Origin: an uncultured Acholeplasmatales bacterium
GTDB taxonomy: Bacteria > Bacillota_I > Bacilli_A > ML615J-28 > CAG-698
Direction of reading: 5' to 3'
Assembly (NCBI GenBank): GCA_937877075.1
Contig: CALEGD010000001.1
Span: 1-28,279, forward strand
Length of the DNA: 28,279 nt
Position 1 is the first letter of the stretch, and each line of letters begins with the position of its first letter. The translations under genes were made by a program, and so were the position numbers. The notes beneath the pieces were generated by a model. That model made no database searches, was not told the DNA's origin, and saw nothing but the letters and a program-made list of their open reading frames with translations. This document shows positions 17,201 to 24,578 of this stretch, in pieces.

Positions 17201-20200
17201 CATATCGGAACTTAAATTAATAATACCAACTAAATAGGCTTTGGGGAAATCCATATTAACGGTTAGGGAATGATTATTACCATAAAGACTTCCTCTATAG
17301 GGATACATCTCTGAACTTCCAAGTCCATAATACTGGTAAAGTTTAGTTCCTTCTTCTAAGCCTTCTGTTTTATTTAGTATAAACTTTTTTCCGTCTCCCG
17401 CATATTCATTGTACTCTGTTAATGAAACTAATCTAACATTTTCGCCTTCACTAATTGCATAGCGATCCTCAGTCAAATCAATATCATTAGTAAGTTTAAT
17501 TGATAGAGTAACTATTGAACGACAGTTATAGTAATAGTTATCGGGTTCTCCAGGGAATATAGTAGGAATACCACCATTAATTCTCCAGGTAAGGTGTTCA
17601 TAATCATTCGCATTATCAACTAAAACTGTTCCCCAAATCGAAACCTCTTGACCTTCAAATAATTCTGTTTTATAAGTTCCTGTCCCGATAGTCTGATCTA
17701 TCGTCATAGTACTGAAATTATCAATATATGAGGTAAGATTGTCTAAATCTACTTGGTTTTCACCAGTAAAATTAGAAATAAACATTGCATTCACTCTATC
17801 TAAAGTCGAAATATATTTAAAGGTTCCGTCTTCCATTGTAAAGCGAATCACAAAACCACCATAGTTTCCGGTTACACCATTAGGGCTAGTTTCAGATAAT
17901 AAGCCAAAACTTGCTGTTGTAGTTTCAAGTAAGAGTCGAGCATCAAAACTATAAATTCCGTCTACAGGGGTAGGTACAGGAATGCTCTTTCCATTAGGCT
18001 CTGTCTCAACATTAAAGATATCAATTGCATTTACACTAATGCTCGTCCTGAAATCAACTGAAATCTCTTGACCTGAATTTTCATAGTTAACAGAGTTCCA
18101 GGCACCATAACCATTGATTACCCCCCAATAGGGATAATTATTATTATGGCTACCACCAAAACCAATATTTCCACGCATGAATGTATCATATAGATTTATT
18201 GTTCCGGTATAAGCACCGGAAATACCTCCAACAAGATGGTTAGCAGCAAATACATTTGCATAGGTAGTGGTATTATAAATATTAATTGTACCACCTTGAG
18301 AACCAAGAATTCCACCAACTGAATTAGATCTACCTTCTACTTTTCCGGTAATAATTGCATTTCTTAGAGTAACAGTCGCAGTGTTTTTACCAAAAACACC
18401 ACCTACTGTAGCTCCGGTACCATAGACATTAATATTAGTTATGGTAAGTGTATCAATAACTGAATTACCGGAAGTAGCAAATAAACCACCAACAATGGTA
18501 TTACCTCTGATGCTTGAATTTATGATAGAGATTTGGTTAATTGTGTCATTTGTAGAAACATTTCCTAAAATACCAATAGTCCCTCCACCGTTAATAACAA
18601 AATTCTCTAAAATTAAATCTTCAATTGTAGATGCGTTTGTATATCCAAATAGACCACCAGATGCATTTAAGTTGCTTAGGGTAAAGCCGTTACCATAAAA
18701 CTTTCCCACAAATGGATTATCGCTTGTACCAATTGAAGTCCAAGCAATGCCAGTTAAATCAATGTTATTTCTTAGATAATAAACACCAGATTTATCATTA
18801 TTCATAGCTTGTAATTCAGAAGCATTAGTAACTTCATACGAAGCTCTAAATTCAGCAACTATCGAAAAATCTCTCACAAGAATAAAAGTATAGTTTTCAT
18901 TGTAAGATATGATTTTTCCTGTACTGTCAAGCCAAGCAAAGAAAGCATAATTTTCAGTTGGCACTGGGGTAAGTGTAACTACTGTGCCTAACGGAACATT
19001 AGTAAGCTCCGTATTAGCAGTGATTGTTCCAGACCCTTCGGTTTTTAAACTGGTTGTAATATTCGCAGTACCTTCCGCAACTTTAAAGTTTGCGACATAT
19101 CCAGTATCGGTTCCTTTATCTCCGGAACTATCTTTTCTGTAAATCCAAGTAATAACATCACCGGCATTCAAGCCGACTATGATTGTTTCCCAAGCGGCCA
19201 TTGAAGTACCACCAATTTTAGCTATTTGATTACCATTTATTGAGTAACTCAACCAATCCCAACTAACTGACTCGCTTGAAACAAACCATTCAAAACTATA
19301 AGCTCCTGTTTGTGGGGCAGTGTAGGATATTTGCGAGATACTATTACTAATACCTTGATTAGTAGATTGAATAACTTGTTTATCTTGATATTGACTAATT
19401 TCAAATGGATAATCATAATCTATATTGAAATTATCATCGCCAAAGAATTCGCGATAATTCGCAAAGTATGCTACTAAATGCGTTTCCTCCAAAACAATAA
19501 ATGTATAAGGATTTTCTCTTGACACTAATCCGCTAGAATCAGACCAATTGGAAAATTTAAATCCAGCATTTGACGTAGCGGTTACTGTTATTTCTGTTCC
19601 TAATGGAATAGCGGATTCCAAACTGATCGAGGAGTTTACTGTTCCGTTGCTAATATCATTTGGTTGAACTGATACAGTAACATTTCCTTCTAAGCGACGG
19701 AAACCAGTGATAAAACCAGCATCATCGCCGCTATTACCACTACCATCTTTTCTATACTTCCAACTGATAACATCTCCGGCTTTCAACCCGACCAGGACTG
19801 TTTTCCAATCAGTCATAGCTGTGCCGCCAATTTTTGCTATTTCAGTACCGTTTACAGAGTAACTCAGCCAATCATAATTAACTGATTCACTTGAAACAAA
19901 CCACTCAAAACTGTAAGCACCAGTTTCAGTAATCTCTATCGATATAGAAGTTTCTTTACTTGCTTGCGCTTGAATGGAACTAGAAATAGCAAACTTACCT
20001 AGTTTTTCAACAAAAGTCCATGGGTAAGTAGCATCATTTGTAAATTCTAATCCATTAAAAACATCGTTCGGACTTGAGAAGTAAGCGGTTATAACATTAT
20101 CCTCATTAACTGTATGGTGATATATTTCATCATAGGACAATACATTACCTTCAAAATCCTTCCATGATGAAAAGATATATCCCGCCTCTGTATTTGGAAA

Positions 20201-21766
20201 TGCTTGAATTTCAAGAACAGTTCCTAAAGAAACAGGTCCTGTAATTTCAGGAGTAACTTGTACTGTACCTTTGTTTTCATCTTCACTTAAAACTTCTATT
20301 GATGCAGATAATTTCGAAAAGTTAAATTTAATAAAAGCTTCCGTTTTTTCTGACTCTGAATTAATCATAAGTACTGAATGTAAACCAGCAGAAATTGAAT
20401 CCATTTCAATTATTACTTTATTGTCTTGAATAACTTGCTCTACTCCATCTAACAACACTCTGGTATTAAAACTATCTGAAAAAACTATTTCAAGATCATT
20501 TGTAACACCGTTTTGTTCGAGGGTTTTAACTGTATCAGTAACAGATTGATAATCTAAAGTATCAAATCCTGTTATCGAAATAACACTTGGAAAACTAGCT
20601 ACTTCAATGGCGGGGTTTACTGAAACAATATAATTATTTGTAAATTCAACCGAGTTTTCTGTACTCGATAAATTCGAAAGACTGTTAGTTGTTGTACCGC
20701 TAACTTGTCCGGCGCTAACAGAATTCATAATTTTAAATGAATTTGTAAGAATGTCTGAGTAACCGACAAAACCTGCAGCTTTTGCTCCGCTAACACTTCC
20801 GAAATTATAACTATTTTCAATTGTTAGAGAAAGAGCTCCACCTTCTGATGAAAAAAGGCCAATAAGTCCCCCGGCTGCACCGGTAGCAGTTTCGCCTGAG
20901 CTTACATTAACATATGAGATTGTATTAATCATATGTTGTCTACCATTATAATGCCATCCGCCTATGCCACCAACTTTTCCATCAGAAGCAAATACAGTTC
21001 CGGAAGCGCTTGAATCGATTATTTTATATATGTTTTCATCAATATTGTAATATGCAACACCATAAATACCACCGACACCGGATCCAACAACACTAATATT
21101 AGCATTATATACTTGACACCCTTCAATGTTTGAATCGGTAAAGTCCCCAAACATTCCACCAATATCAGTCCCGGTTGCTACTATCGTAACGCCATTTACA
21201 ACACAATTTTTAAAATAGTTATTTGAATCATACCCTGATGCATATCCTGCTAAAGCGCCAATGGCGGCATAATCATTATAATCACCGTTGTTTAGGTAAA
21301 CATTGCTTAAAACAACATTTTCAATGGTTGAGCCTCCAACTATCCCAAACAAGCCTAAATAAGGCGAAACATCGGTGATGCTCAAATTTGAAATCTCTTG
21401 ATTATTGCCGTCAAAAATCCCTTCGAAATTATAATCCTCTGTTCCAATCGGAGACCAGTCCAAACCAGATTCTAATTTGTCAGTTCCGCTTAAATCAACA
21501 GGTTGAGTTAAGATAATATATTTCCCGGCATATGTTTGACCTTCAAAAACAGATTTTGAAAAATATGCTAGTTCTTCCGCGGTTGAAATCTGGTATGGAT
21601 CGACTTCTGTTCCATCACCACCTGCAAACGAAGTTGCAGCATAAAACCCCCACTCATTTTCCGTATAAGCGGAGATGTTAATTTTTTGACTAAATATAAA
21701 TATTACAAAAATAGAAATAAATAAGATTAGTAACGATTTATGTAATACTTTTTTAAAATTATGCAT
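11201..21766 (-). CDS. Giant repeat-rich surface protein (3521 residues; GLUG, InlB-like, MBG/YDG repeats)
   Basis: Secreted, membrane-anchored, adhesin-like protein of roughly 380 kDa. Approximate layout: residues 1-33 signal peptide (MHNFKKVLHKSLLILFISIF...); ~45-400 GLUG/beta-helix, starting with GGDGTEVDPYQISTAEEL; ~485-570 and ~690-775 InlB B-repeat-like domains; ~580-690 and ~785-900 a duplicated beta-sandwich (YSFEWFVSSES, GDVI.W.YRKD); ~985-1240 a second and ~1440-1640 a third GLUG-like region; ~1805-1885 a helical segment; ~1970-3320 about sixteen MBG/YDG-type units (recurring YTYNG, VYG, KIYDG and INAGTY motifs), with an Fn3-like insert; ~3330-3400 another Fn3-like unit; ~3405-3475 charged helices; ~3488-3510 a transmembrane helix followed by a basic end (FRKLSLFNRR). 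No LPXTG signal. The ATG at 21766 follows AGGAGAGGAA. A 237-bp internal repeat is listed separately. Domain names are by pattern; adhesion is inference. Confidence 0.85.
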   Translation of the reverse strand: MHNFKKVLHKSLLILFISIFVIFIFSQKINISAYTENEWGFYAATSFAGGDGTEVDPYQISTAEELAYFSKSVFEGQTYAGKYIILTQPVDLSGTDKLESGLDWSPIGTEDYNFEGIFDGNNQEISNLSITDVSPYLGLFGIVGGSTIENVVLSNVYLNNGDYNDYAAIGALAGYASGYDSNNYFKNCVVNGVTIVATGTDIGGMFGDFTDSNIEGCQVYNANISVVGSGVGGIYGVAYYNIDENIYKIIDSSASGTVFASDGKVGGIGGWHYNGRQHMINTISYVNVSSGETATGAAGGLIGLFSSEGGALSLTIENSYNFGSVSGAKAAGFVGYSDILTNSFKIMNSVSAGQVSGTTTNSLSNLSSTENSVEFTNNYIVSVNPAIEVASFPSVISITGFDTLDYQSVTDTVKTLEQNGVTNDLEIVFSDSFNTRVLLDGVEQVIQDNKVIIEMDSISAGLHSVLMINSESEKTEAFIKFNFSKLSASIEVLSEDENKGTVQVTPEITGPVSLGTVLEIQAFPNTEAGYIFSSWKDFEGNVLSYDEIYHHTVNEDNVITAYFSSPNDVFNGLEFTNDATYPWTFVEKLGKFAISSSIQAQASKETSISIEITETGAYSFEWFVSSESVNYDWLSYSVNGTEIAKIGGTAMTDWKTVLVGLKAGDVISWKYRKDGSGNSGDDAGFITGFRRLEGNVTVSVQPNDISNGTVNSSISLESAIPLGTEITVTATSNAGFKFSNWSDSSGLVSRENPYTFIVLEETHLVAYFANYREFFGDDNFNIDYDYPFEISQYQDKQVIQSTNQGISNSISQISYTAPQTGAYSFEWFVSSESVSWDWLSYSINGNQIAKIGGTSMAAWETIIVGLNAGDVITWIYRKDSSGDKGTDTGYVANFKVAEGTANITTSLKTEGSGTITANTELTNVPLGTVVTLTPVPTENYAFFAWLDSTGKIISYNENYTFILVRDFSIVAEFRASYEVTNASELQAMNNDKSGVYYLRNNIDLTGIAWTSIGTSDNPFVGKFYGNGFTLSNLNASGGLFGYTNASTIEDLILENFVINGGGTIGILGNVSTNDTINQISIINSSIRGNTIVGGLFATSGNSVIDTLTITNINVYGTGATVGGVFGKNTATVTLRNAIITGKVEGRSNSVGGILGSQGGTINIYNTTTYANVFAANHLVGGISGAYTGTINLYDTFMRGNIGFGGSHNNNYPYWGVINGYGAWNSVNYENSGQEISVDFRTSISVNAIDIFNVETEPNGKSIPVPTPVDGIYSFDARLLLETTTASFGLLSETSPNGVTGNYGGFVIRFTMEDGTFKYISTLDRVNAMFISNFTGENQVDLDNLTSYIDNFSTMTIDQTIGTGTYKTELFEGQEVSIWGTVLVDNANDYEHLTWRINGGIPTIFPGEPDNYYYNCRSIVTLSIKLTNDIDLTEDRYAISEGENVRLVSLTEYNEYAGDGKKFILNKTEGLEEGTKLYQYYGLGSSEMYPYRGSLYGNNHSLTVNMDFPKAYLVGIINLSSDMSYQTVVSNLSVYGTIRGKYRVGIVGMFDGYSRSGKILFTNVTNYANISGTGTGAVGVGAFLGRIHKTEARFNNCINYGFISSGGTHSGIFVGTTGTSSSHGGLYAFTGTNVNYGSANFAIKPYGFIWDATKATGLDTIYDGYTIDFGAATTEVDLKVNYTSAGVNGSYETTLNPLITDGIYSFTLPYGSVISSIQYKNEFNLDFVEMALPGSNNFEINLIKSISLKEDTLVVEEKIVDASVEYFDGTIETIQYTVNVDLSSPTLVFKNVPSTNSQYVSRNISFNRISPAVTEYVDRFREIQSSTSNQDYLDNYYLALTRYTAIIDSLEGDADSLNYLANYLNQESVTKAALDNYADMITASVNLSNIIDVTYGEEVVYTYDVTLKSISGLDLITTNVEFTSAADLANKKMTLTPVATVISSPIMVSFAFNENCGINNVSNPIGTIKTVNIKARDLSFSMSNQTVTYNGINQVMSYTLSGNLEADNITLNLLYNGNASAISAGTYTVTVAGISGNNSELYNLQIADGYSRTLQINKKAVTITIQDKTSVYGSPLVELESSVEGLVEGDELDPKLEKAAGLTVGSYQITSNASDPNYQITVNNGTYTITPKTITVTPNANQSKVYGELDPEITYLADGLVGEDQLTGSLSRVAGEDVGTYTITLGTLSNPNYSITVTSEVFTITVKAVDVVWVHEESYTYTGSDQSTTVKAYYLNNNGEQVFLDIAFDNEFINAGEYALNASFKETTNNYVLVNPTRTLEIGKANRAAPNLNVVTTQTSITIEAIPNAMYKLDDNDWTTENVFTGLVASSVHTVYIKIIEDQNYFESSVNSKVVTLEDKINQNLDLNNINKIYGDLAFELPLVTEEGLPLVYLSSDDSVASISGNLITIHKAGTVKITAVQEGTEIYAAFEKTVDLEIAKKAVIITIQDKTSVYGSPLVELESSVEGLVEGDELDPKLEKAAGLTVGSYQITSNASDPNYQITVNNGTYTITPKAITVVSSISKIYDGNNNVINPIELVGIETGDLVFVDGYYEDANAAEMKNVNFVLSGDAAINYQIIGTYQGIIQKKHIDIQYIGESSLVYTGSYFADIIKANFVGIIEGEEPIIARYINLQNDNEIPYTEIINAGEYQLNITLNSDNYDLEDEILSVDIIVNQKEYVITSDILDSYTYNGESVEINVYANGEPLLQSLGLIEIYLGVEQVFETINAGSYKVLITPVDQNNYRFLDNEIEFVIVPKTVEITFTGTEFTYNEKVQKSTASISNKVIGDDLDLVLSYKLKGLNEESQSINAGSYVLTVLGLSGADKDNYRVNEITHEYIIRKQTISINFGILPSVYNYENQYPQLLFSVSDDIVKYHVEDVHGNIVDEVINAGTYTIVITVLNENYFAQINTREFTIEKLIVLGSVQLNSNSLIYNGNPQYNIVSHTVEKDTEYQLYYLKDGIYLDGVPSMVGIYKVVLVPNDDNVLIDQSDQNYEIKPLPILVRYLNPEVTYNGQVQEINYVIENVVGDDHVELTLTYNDLPMVRDAGVYQVKIVSINNENYTYTAASNTVFTIKKLSLQIKANEMRIRWDHDEVEPTYKLLIGGIESNLPATDSIEVVLYREKPEEKLANKKYAILLDSYLVEDGNSGNNYDVEYIPENYIFEGSVVEVSLENEFTYTGHQIELVLDSGDVPNTIFDIKYYQNDLEITSAELVNSGTYEIRISIKEEFRIQYSFENSLEFISQTFTILKKDISSSINVNQQTAVYTGTKILSIDVTLTGYEDLEIAFVLVNNNNEPVDLLNAGTYSIKIMIIDDNYLGESNLFDFVIEKAENNTQPIANNDNVEVNRNSITIKDLTDVEYSLDGVNWQTNNVFENLTDNESYTVYVRYFETANYLASQHVLIEVITLSYQEFINKVNEISETDILSNFTKIKAAEALRSEIDEDYENLSEEVKTALDKLDDAKETYNSYINAVGDDVVEAEKVANKITFAIVKAIFSLTLAALPIGIALFRKLSLFNRR
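14214..14450. repeat. Direct repeat copy A inside the giant surface gene
   Basis: This 237-base segment matches 15363-15599 at every base except two (14224 C versus 15373 T; 14436 A versus 15585 G). The copies are 1149 bases apart and in frame. It encodes one MBG-type unit starting ITIQDKTSVYGSP (about residues 2439-2517). Both differences change an amino acid. Confidence 0.95.
15363..15599. repeat. Direct repeat copy B inside the giant surface gene
   Basis: Partner of 14214-14450, covering about residues 2056-2134 of the giant protein. Near-identity at the DNA level while neighbouring MBG units have diverged strongly indicates a recent duplication or gene conversion within the gene. Confidence 0.95.
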
Positions 21767-21872
21767 GTGATTCCTCTCCTTTCACACATAAATTCTCTAT
21801 ATTCACTATATATAAAATATAAACAAGACATAAAAATAGTTAGAAAAATAAAAATACCATAAAAACAGTTTT

Positions 21873-21902
21873 ATAGTATTGGTTAATTTCAATGTATGAC
21901 AA
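21873..21902 (-). promoter_or_regulatory. Possible promoter of the giant surface-protein operon
   Basis: Minus strand TTGTCA at 21902-21897 (5 of 6), an 18-base spacer, TACTAT at 21878-21873 (4 of 6). It would give a ~100-base leader before the ATG at 21766. Other AT-rich -10-like sequences are present nearer the gene, so the choice is tentative. Confidence 0.35.
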
Positions 21903-21949
21903 AATCAATCCATTAAAAAATGGACAAATTATTGCTTATTAGATATGAC

Positions 21950-21977
21950 GAAAAATAAGCAAATCTTTTTGCCTTGC
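21950..21977 (-). terminator. Weak terminator after the 202-residue membrane protein
   Basis: On the minus strand AAGGCAAA and TTTGCTT pair (one bulged G, loop AAGA) and are followed by ATTTTT. It lies ~20 bases past the stop at 21996 and would separate that gene from the surface-protein operon. Confidence 0.4.
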
Positions 21978-21995
21978 ATTGAAAATATTAAGTTA

Positions 21996-22604
21996 CTAAG
22001 GTAGGGCTTTGTAAAGAAACCCTTTTATTTCATGATGATCTATAACTTGTTCGTTAATAGCTTTTTGTTTAAGGGCGAAACAAATAAAAAAGTTTAGCCT
22101 TTTTTCCTTAATTTTTAAAGAGAAAAAAGTGATTACAAATGTTAGTGAACTAATGAATATTAAGGCTTGTACCAACTCCCCAAGAAATTTGTGGAGACCT
22201 GTTCTACCGGTACCAAATCCATAATTGAAACGAAAGAAATCCTTAACATACATCAATTCTGAAATAATGTTTTCGGTGTTTTGATATATTAAGCGGGCTA
22301 AACCAAATAAGTTAAACAAAGAAACTAAAGCGAAAATAGTTTTTCCTAAAGCGAAAATAAATTTGAATTTACCAGCTTTATTCTTTTTTATTATAGATAT
22401 GCAAAAAAAGCTCACTGTAGTGAAGAAAAAAACAGCAGAGTAAATGATCATATCTAAAATGACCTTTTTGTTCGCTTCGCTTGTTACAAAGTATTCTCTA
22501 ACCAAAAACCCGAAGGATATATAGATTATGAATAGGACTAATGAGGTTACAAAGAGAAGGTATTTTTTTATTAAATTTTTAAATAACAAAAACAAAATCC
22601 TCAT
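21996..22604 (-). CDS. Multi-pass membrane protein of unknown function
   Basis: A 202-residue protein with about four to five hydrophobic helices: residues ~14-34 (KYLLFVTSLVLFIIYISFGF), ~48-70 (VILDMIIYSAVFFFTTVSFF), ~84-105 (FIFALGKTIFALVSLFNLFG) and ~147-165 (ALIFISSLTFVITFFSL). Linkers are basic (KKNKAGKFK, KIKEKRLN). No family recognised and no catalytic motif seen. The ATG at 22604 has a modest AAGAAG site. It has its own promoter (22638-22665) and a weak terminator, so it seems to be a single-gene unit. It may be unrelated to the surface-protein operon downstream. Confidence 0.7.
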   Translation of the reverse strand: MRILFLLFKNLIKKYLLFVTSLVLFIIYISFGFLVREYFVTSEANKKVILDMIIYSAVFFFTTVSFFCISIIKKNKAGKFKFIFALGKTIFALVSLFNLFGLARLIYQNTENIISELMYVKDFFRFNYGFGTGRTGLHKFLGELVQALIFISSLTFVITFFSLKIKEKRLNFFICFALKQKAINEQVIDHHEIKGFLYKALP

Positions 22605-22637
22605 GCTTCTTTTTCCCTTTTTTGATAATCTTATTTA

Positions 22638-22665
22638 ATTATAACACCTTTATTAAATATTTCAA
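22638..22665 (-). promoter_or_regulatory. Promoter of the 202-residue membrane protein gene
   Basis: Minus strand TTGAAA at 22665-22660 (5 of 6), a 16-base spacer, perfect TATAAT at 22643-22638 preceded by TG. The start codon is 34 bases downstream of the -10 box. Confidence 0.65.
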
Positions 22666-22762
22666 TAAAAGTGAGTAATATTTATTGAAAAAAACAAAAT
22701 TTACTTAATTACTACAATTATAGTTTCTGAAAACCAAAAAGTTTGTCGAAAAAGGGAATTGA

Positions 22763-22798
22763 AATAAAAAAAACTCACTTTTTTTGTAATAGTGAGTT
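22763..22798 (-). terminator. Rho-independent terminator after the radical SAM gene
   Basis: Minus strand AACTCACT and AGTGAGTT form a perfect 8-base stem with an 11-base loop, followed by at least six further T residues. It lies 12 bases after the TAA at 22810. Confidence 0.9.
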
Positions 22799-22809
22799 AG
22801 ATTAAGGTT

Positions 22810-23727
22810 TTATTTTACCCGGAAGGTAATAAATCCTTTATAATTGACAGTTTCAATGCTTTCATCGTTTTTTAGTTCTTGGATAATACTATCAATATTC
22901 TGAGTCTTTCTACTCTTTAAAAAACCCTCTATCTCATGCTGATTCATAGGATGACGTTTGATAATACTGAGAATTGCTTCGTAATCATCTTTTATTTCAC
23001 TAAAAAAGCAGCCGGAACTCAAACTACTAATTGAGGTTCCTCCAAGCAATTTCACCGCTTCATTCATCCTTTCCTCACTCACTACATTAATATTTAATTC
23101 AGCCGGCGGGCGAACCGGTGTATTCAGATATAATCTATTGTATTTAATCTTCTTTAAGATCTCTTGATATTTTTCTAAACTAGATAAGTCATCATTGATA
23201 TCTTTCATGAGCATGATTTCTAACCAAAGTTCGCCTTGAAAAGAATGAGAAAATTCAATTAAGCCCTCAAGGACCTTTTTAAATTCCAAACTTCCATGGG
23301 GTCGGTTAATCTTACGAAATGATGCTTCATCATAAGCATCTAGTGTCGGTAAAACAATATCGGCTTTACCGATTTCCGTTTGTACTTGCGGGTCATAGAG
23401 TAAAGCACTATTTGTTATAACCGCTACCGGTTTGTCGGATATGCGATGTATTTCATCAATTAGTTTACCTAATTGTAAATACAAAGTGGGTTCTCCCTCA
23501 CCAACAACCGAAATAACATCAAGATTTTCATTTAGCTTAAGGACCTGTTCTAATTCATTAATAATTTCTTCTAGCGGAAAGAAAGTCCTTCTGGAATTCA
23601 TCATCATATCGGTTCTCCCGACTTGACAATAAACACAAGAGAAATTACAGGCCTTTTTCGGTATCGGACTTACCCCTAAAGATTTTCCTAACCTTCGGGA
23701 AGGTATCGGCCCATAGACATATTTCAT
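22810..23727 (-). CDS. Radical SAM protein (COG0731-like, wyosine-synthase-related family)
   Basis: A 305-residue enzyme. The N-terminus MKYVYGPIPSRRLGKSLGVS leads into the [4Fe-4S] cluster motif CNFSCVYC (Cys27, Cys31, Cys34; CxxxCxxC). The SAM-binding GEGEPTL motif follows at about residue 76-82, in VVGEGEPTLY. This GPVPSRRLG...C...C..C pattern is typical of the stand-alone COG0731 Fe-S oxidoreductases related to archaeal TYW1, whose bacterial members have no settled substrate. The C-terminal ~80 residues (RHPMNQHEIEGFLKSRK...) resemble a small winged-helix extension. The ATG at 23727 follows AGGAGGT with a 7-base spacer. It lies 27 bases after the HAD gene, so both are read from the promoter at 24485-24514. 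The family is firm, the reaction is not. Confidence 0.88.
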   Translation of the reverse strand: MKYVYGPIPSRRLGKSLGVSPIPKKACNFSCVYCQVGRTDMMMNSRRTFFPLEEIINELEQVLKLNENLDVISVVGEGEPTLYLQLGKLIDEIHRISDKPVAVITNSALLYDPQVQTEIGKADIVLPTLDAYDEASFRKINRPHGSLEFKKVLEGLIEFSHSFQGELWLEIMLMKDINDDLSSLEKYQEILKKIKYNRLYLNTPVRPPAELNINVVSEERMNEAVKLLGGTSISSLSSGCFFSEIKDDYEAILSIIKRHPMNQHEIEGFLKSRKTQNIDSIIQELKNDESIETVNYKGFITFRVK

Positions 23728-23754
23728 TTGCTTTACCTCCTAATAAGATAAAAT

Positions 23755-24456
23755 CTATTTATTCGAAATTAATTGAAATAAGTCTTTAAGACTTCCGTGT
23801 TGATATTTACTAATGTCCTGATTTTCCGGATTAATTAAACATTCCGTTAAAAGGTAGGTTTGCATGCCTAACTTTTCTACTACCATATCTTCTCTAATAT
23901 CATTTCCAACCATCAGACATTCCTCAGGGTTTCTACCAATCCGTTTTAAGATATTCTGATAATACTCGAGCTTAGGTTTGCAATAATAATTATCTTCATA
24001 AGTAGTGATGAGGTCAAAAGCAGATTCATCAAGTCCCGCCCACTTTATTCTCTCCTTAGTTGCAACTTTTGGAAAAAGTGGATTGGTTGCAAGAACTAAT
24101 TGGTAACCTTTTTCTTTTAATAAATCTATAATCTTTCTTGAATATGGATCTAATTTACATACCGCTTGTACATCTTTGAAATCGGAAAGATAATAGTTCA
24201 AAAATTCATTTTCAATAAACTCATAATCTCCCTTAATCAACTTTTTAAACATATTCCAAAAAGCTTCTTCATTAGTGCTTTTGCCATCATTATCAATCAT
24301 GGCTATTGTCCCTTGCCAGATAGCTTGAATAAATTCCTCAGGATTATAGATAGAAGCAAACCTTTTCGCAACTCCTCCAAAATATATCTGTATAAAAGCT
24401 TTCTCATCAAGGGGTAATAGTGATCCGTCTAAATCAAACAAGATTGTTTTCAGCAT
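23755..24456 (-). CDS. HAD-superfamily hydrolase (phosphoglycolate-phosphatase-like)
   Basis: A 233-residue cytoplasmic hydrolase. Motif I is FDLDGSLLP with nucleophile Asp8 and general acid Asp10. Motif II is the LVLATNP strand (Thr). Motif III is the Lys in CKPKLEYYQ. Motif IV is GNDIREDM, with the Mg-binding acidic residues. A helical cap of ~100 residues between motifs I and II places it in subclass C1. Such enzymes dephosphorylate small phosphorylated metabolites; the substrate cannot be read from sequence. The ATG at 24456 follows AGGAGGAG with a 6-base spacer. It is the first gene of a two-gene unit with the radical SAM protein. Confidence 0.88.
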   Translation of the reverse strand: MLKTILFDLDGSLLPLDEKAFIQIYFGGVAKRFASIYNPEEFIQAIWQGTIAMIDNDGKSTNEEAFWNMFKKLIKGDYEFIENEFLNYYLSDFKDVQAVCKLDPYSRKIIDLLKEKGYQLVLATNPLFPKVATKERIKWAGLDESAFDLITTYEDNYYCKPKLEYYQNILKRIGRNPEECLMVGNDIREDMVVEKLGMQTYLLTECLINPENQDISKYQHGSLKDLFQLISNK

Positions 24457-24484
24457 TTGCTTCTCCTCCTAGTATAATGCATCA

Positions 24485-24514
24485 ATTATATCATAGACTT
24501 AAAGAAAATGTAAA
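24485..24514 (-). promoter_or_regulatory. Promoter of the HAD/radical SAM unit
   Basis: Minus strand TTTACA at 24514-24509 (5 of 6), an 18-base spacer, perfect TATAAT at 24490-24485 preceded by TG (extended -10). The start codon is ~29 bases past the -10 box. Confidence 0.65.
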
Positions 24515-24544
24515 TCATCAATTTCTAAAAAGCGTTTTTACATC

Positions 24545-24578
24545 TTAAAAAGTTAAAACCGGAAACTTATTCCCGGTT
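24545..24578 (-). terminator. Terminator overlapping the end of the nicotinamidase-like gene
   Basis: AACCGGGAA pairs with TTTCCGGTT (9 pairs, one G-U; loop TAAG that includes the stop codon bases) and is followed by TTAACTTTTT on the minus strand. The stem uses the last three sense codons of the gene. Confidence 0.65.

Noticed and set aside
21892..21942. Plus-strand frame of 16 codons starting ATGTATGAC
   Set aside because: No ribosome binding site and it lies across the likely promoter of the minus-strand operon.
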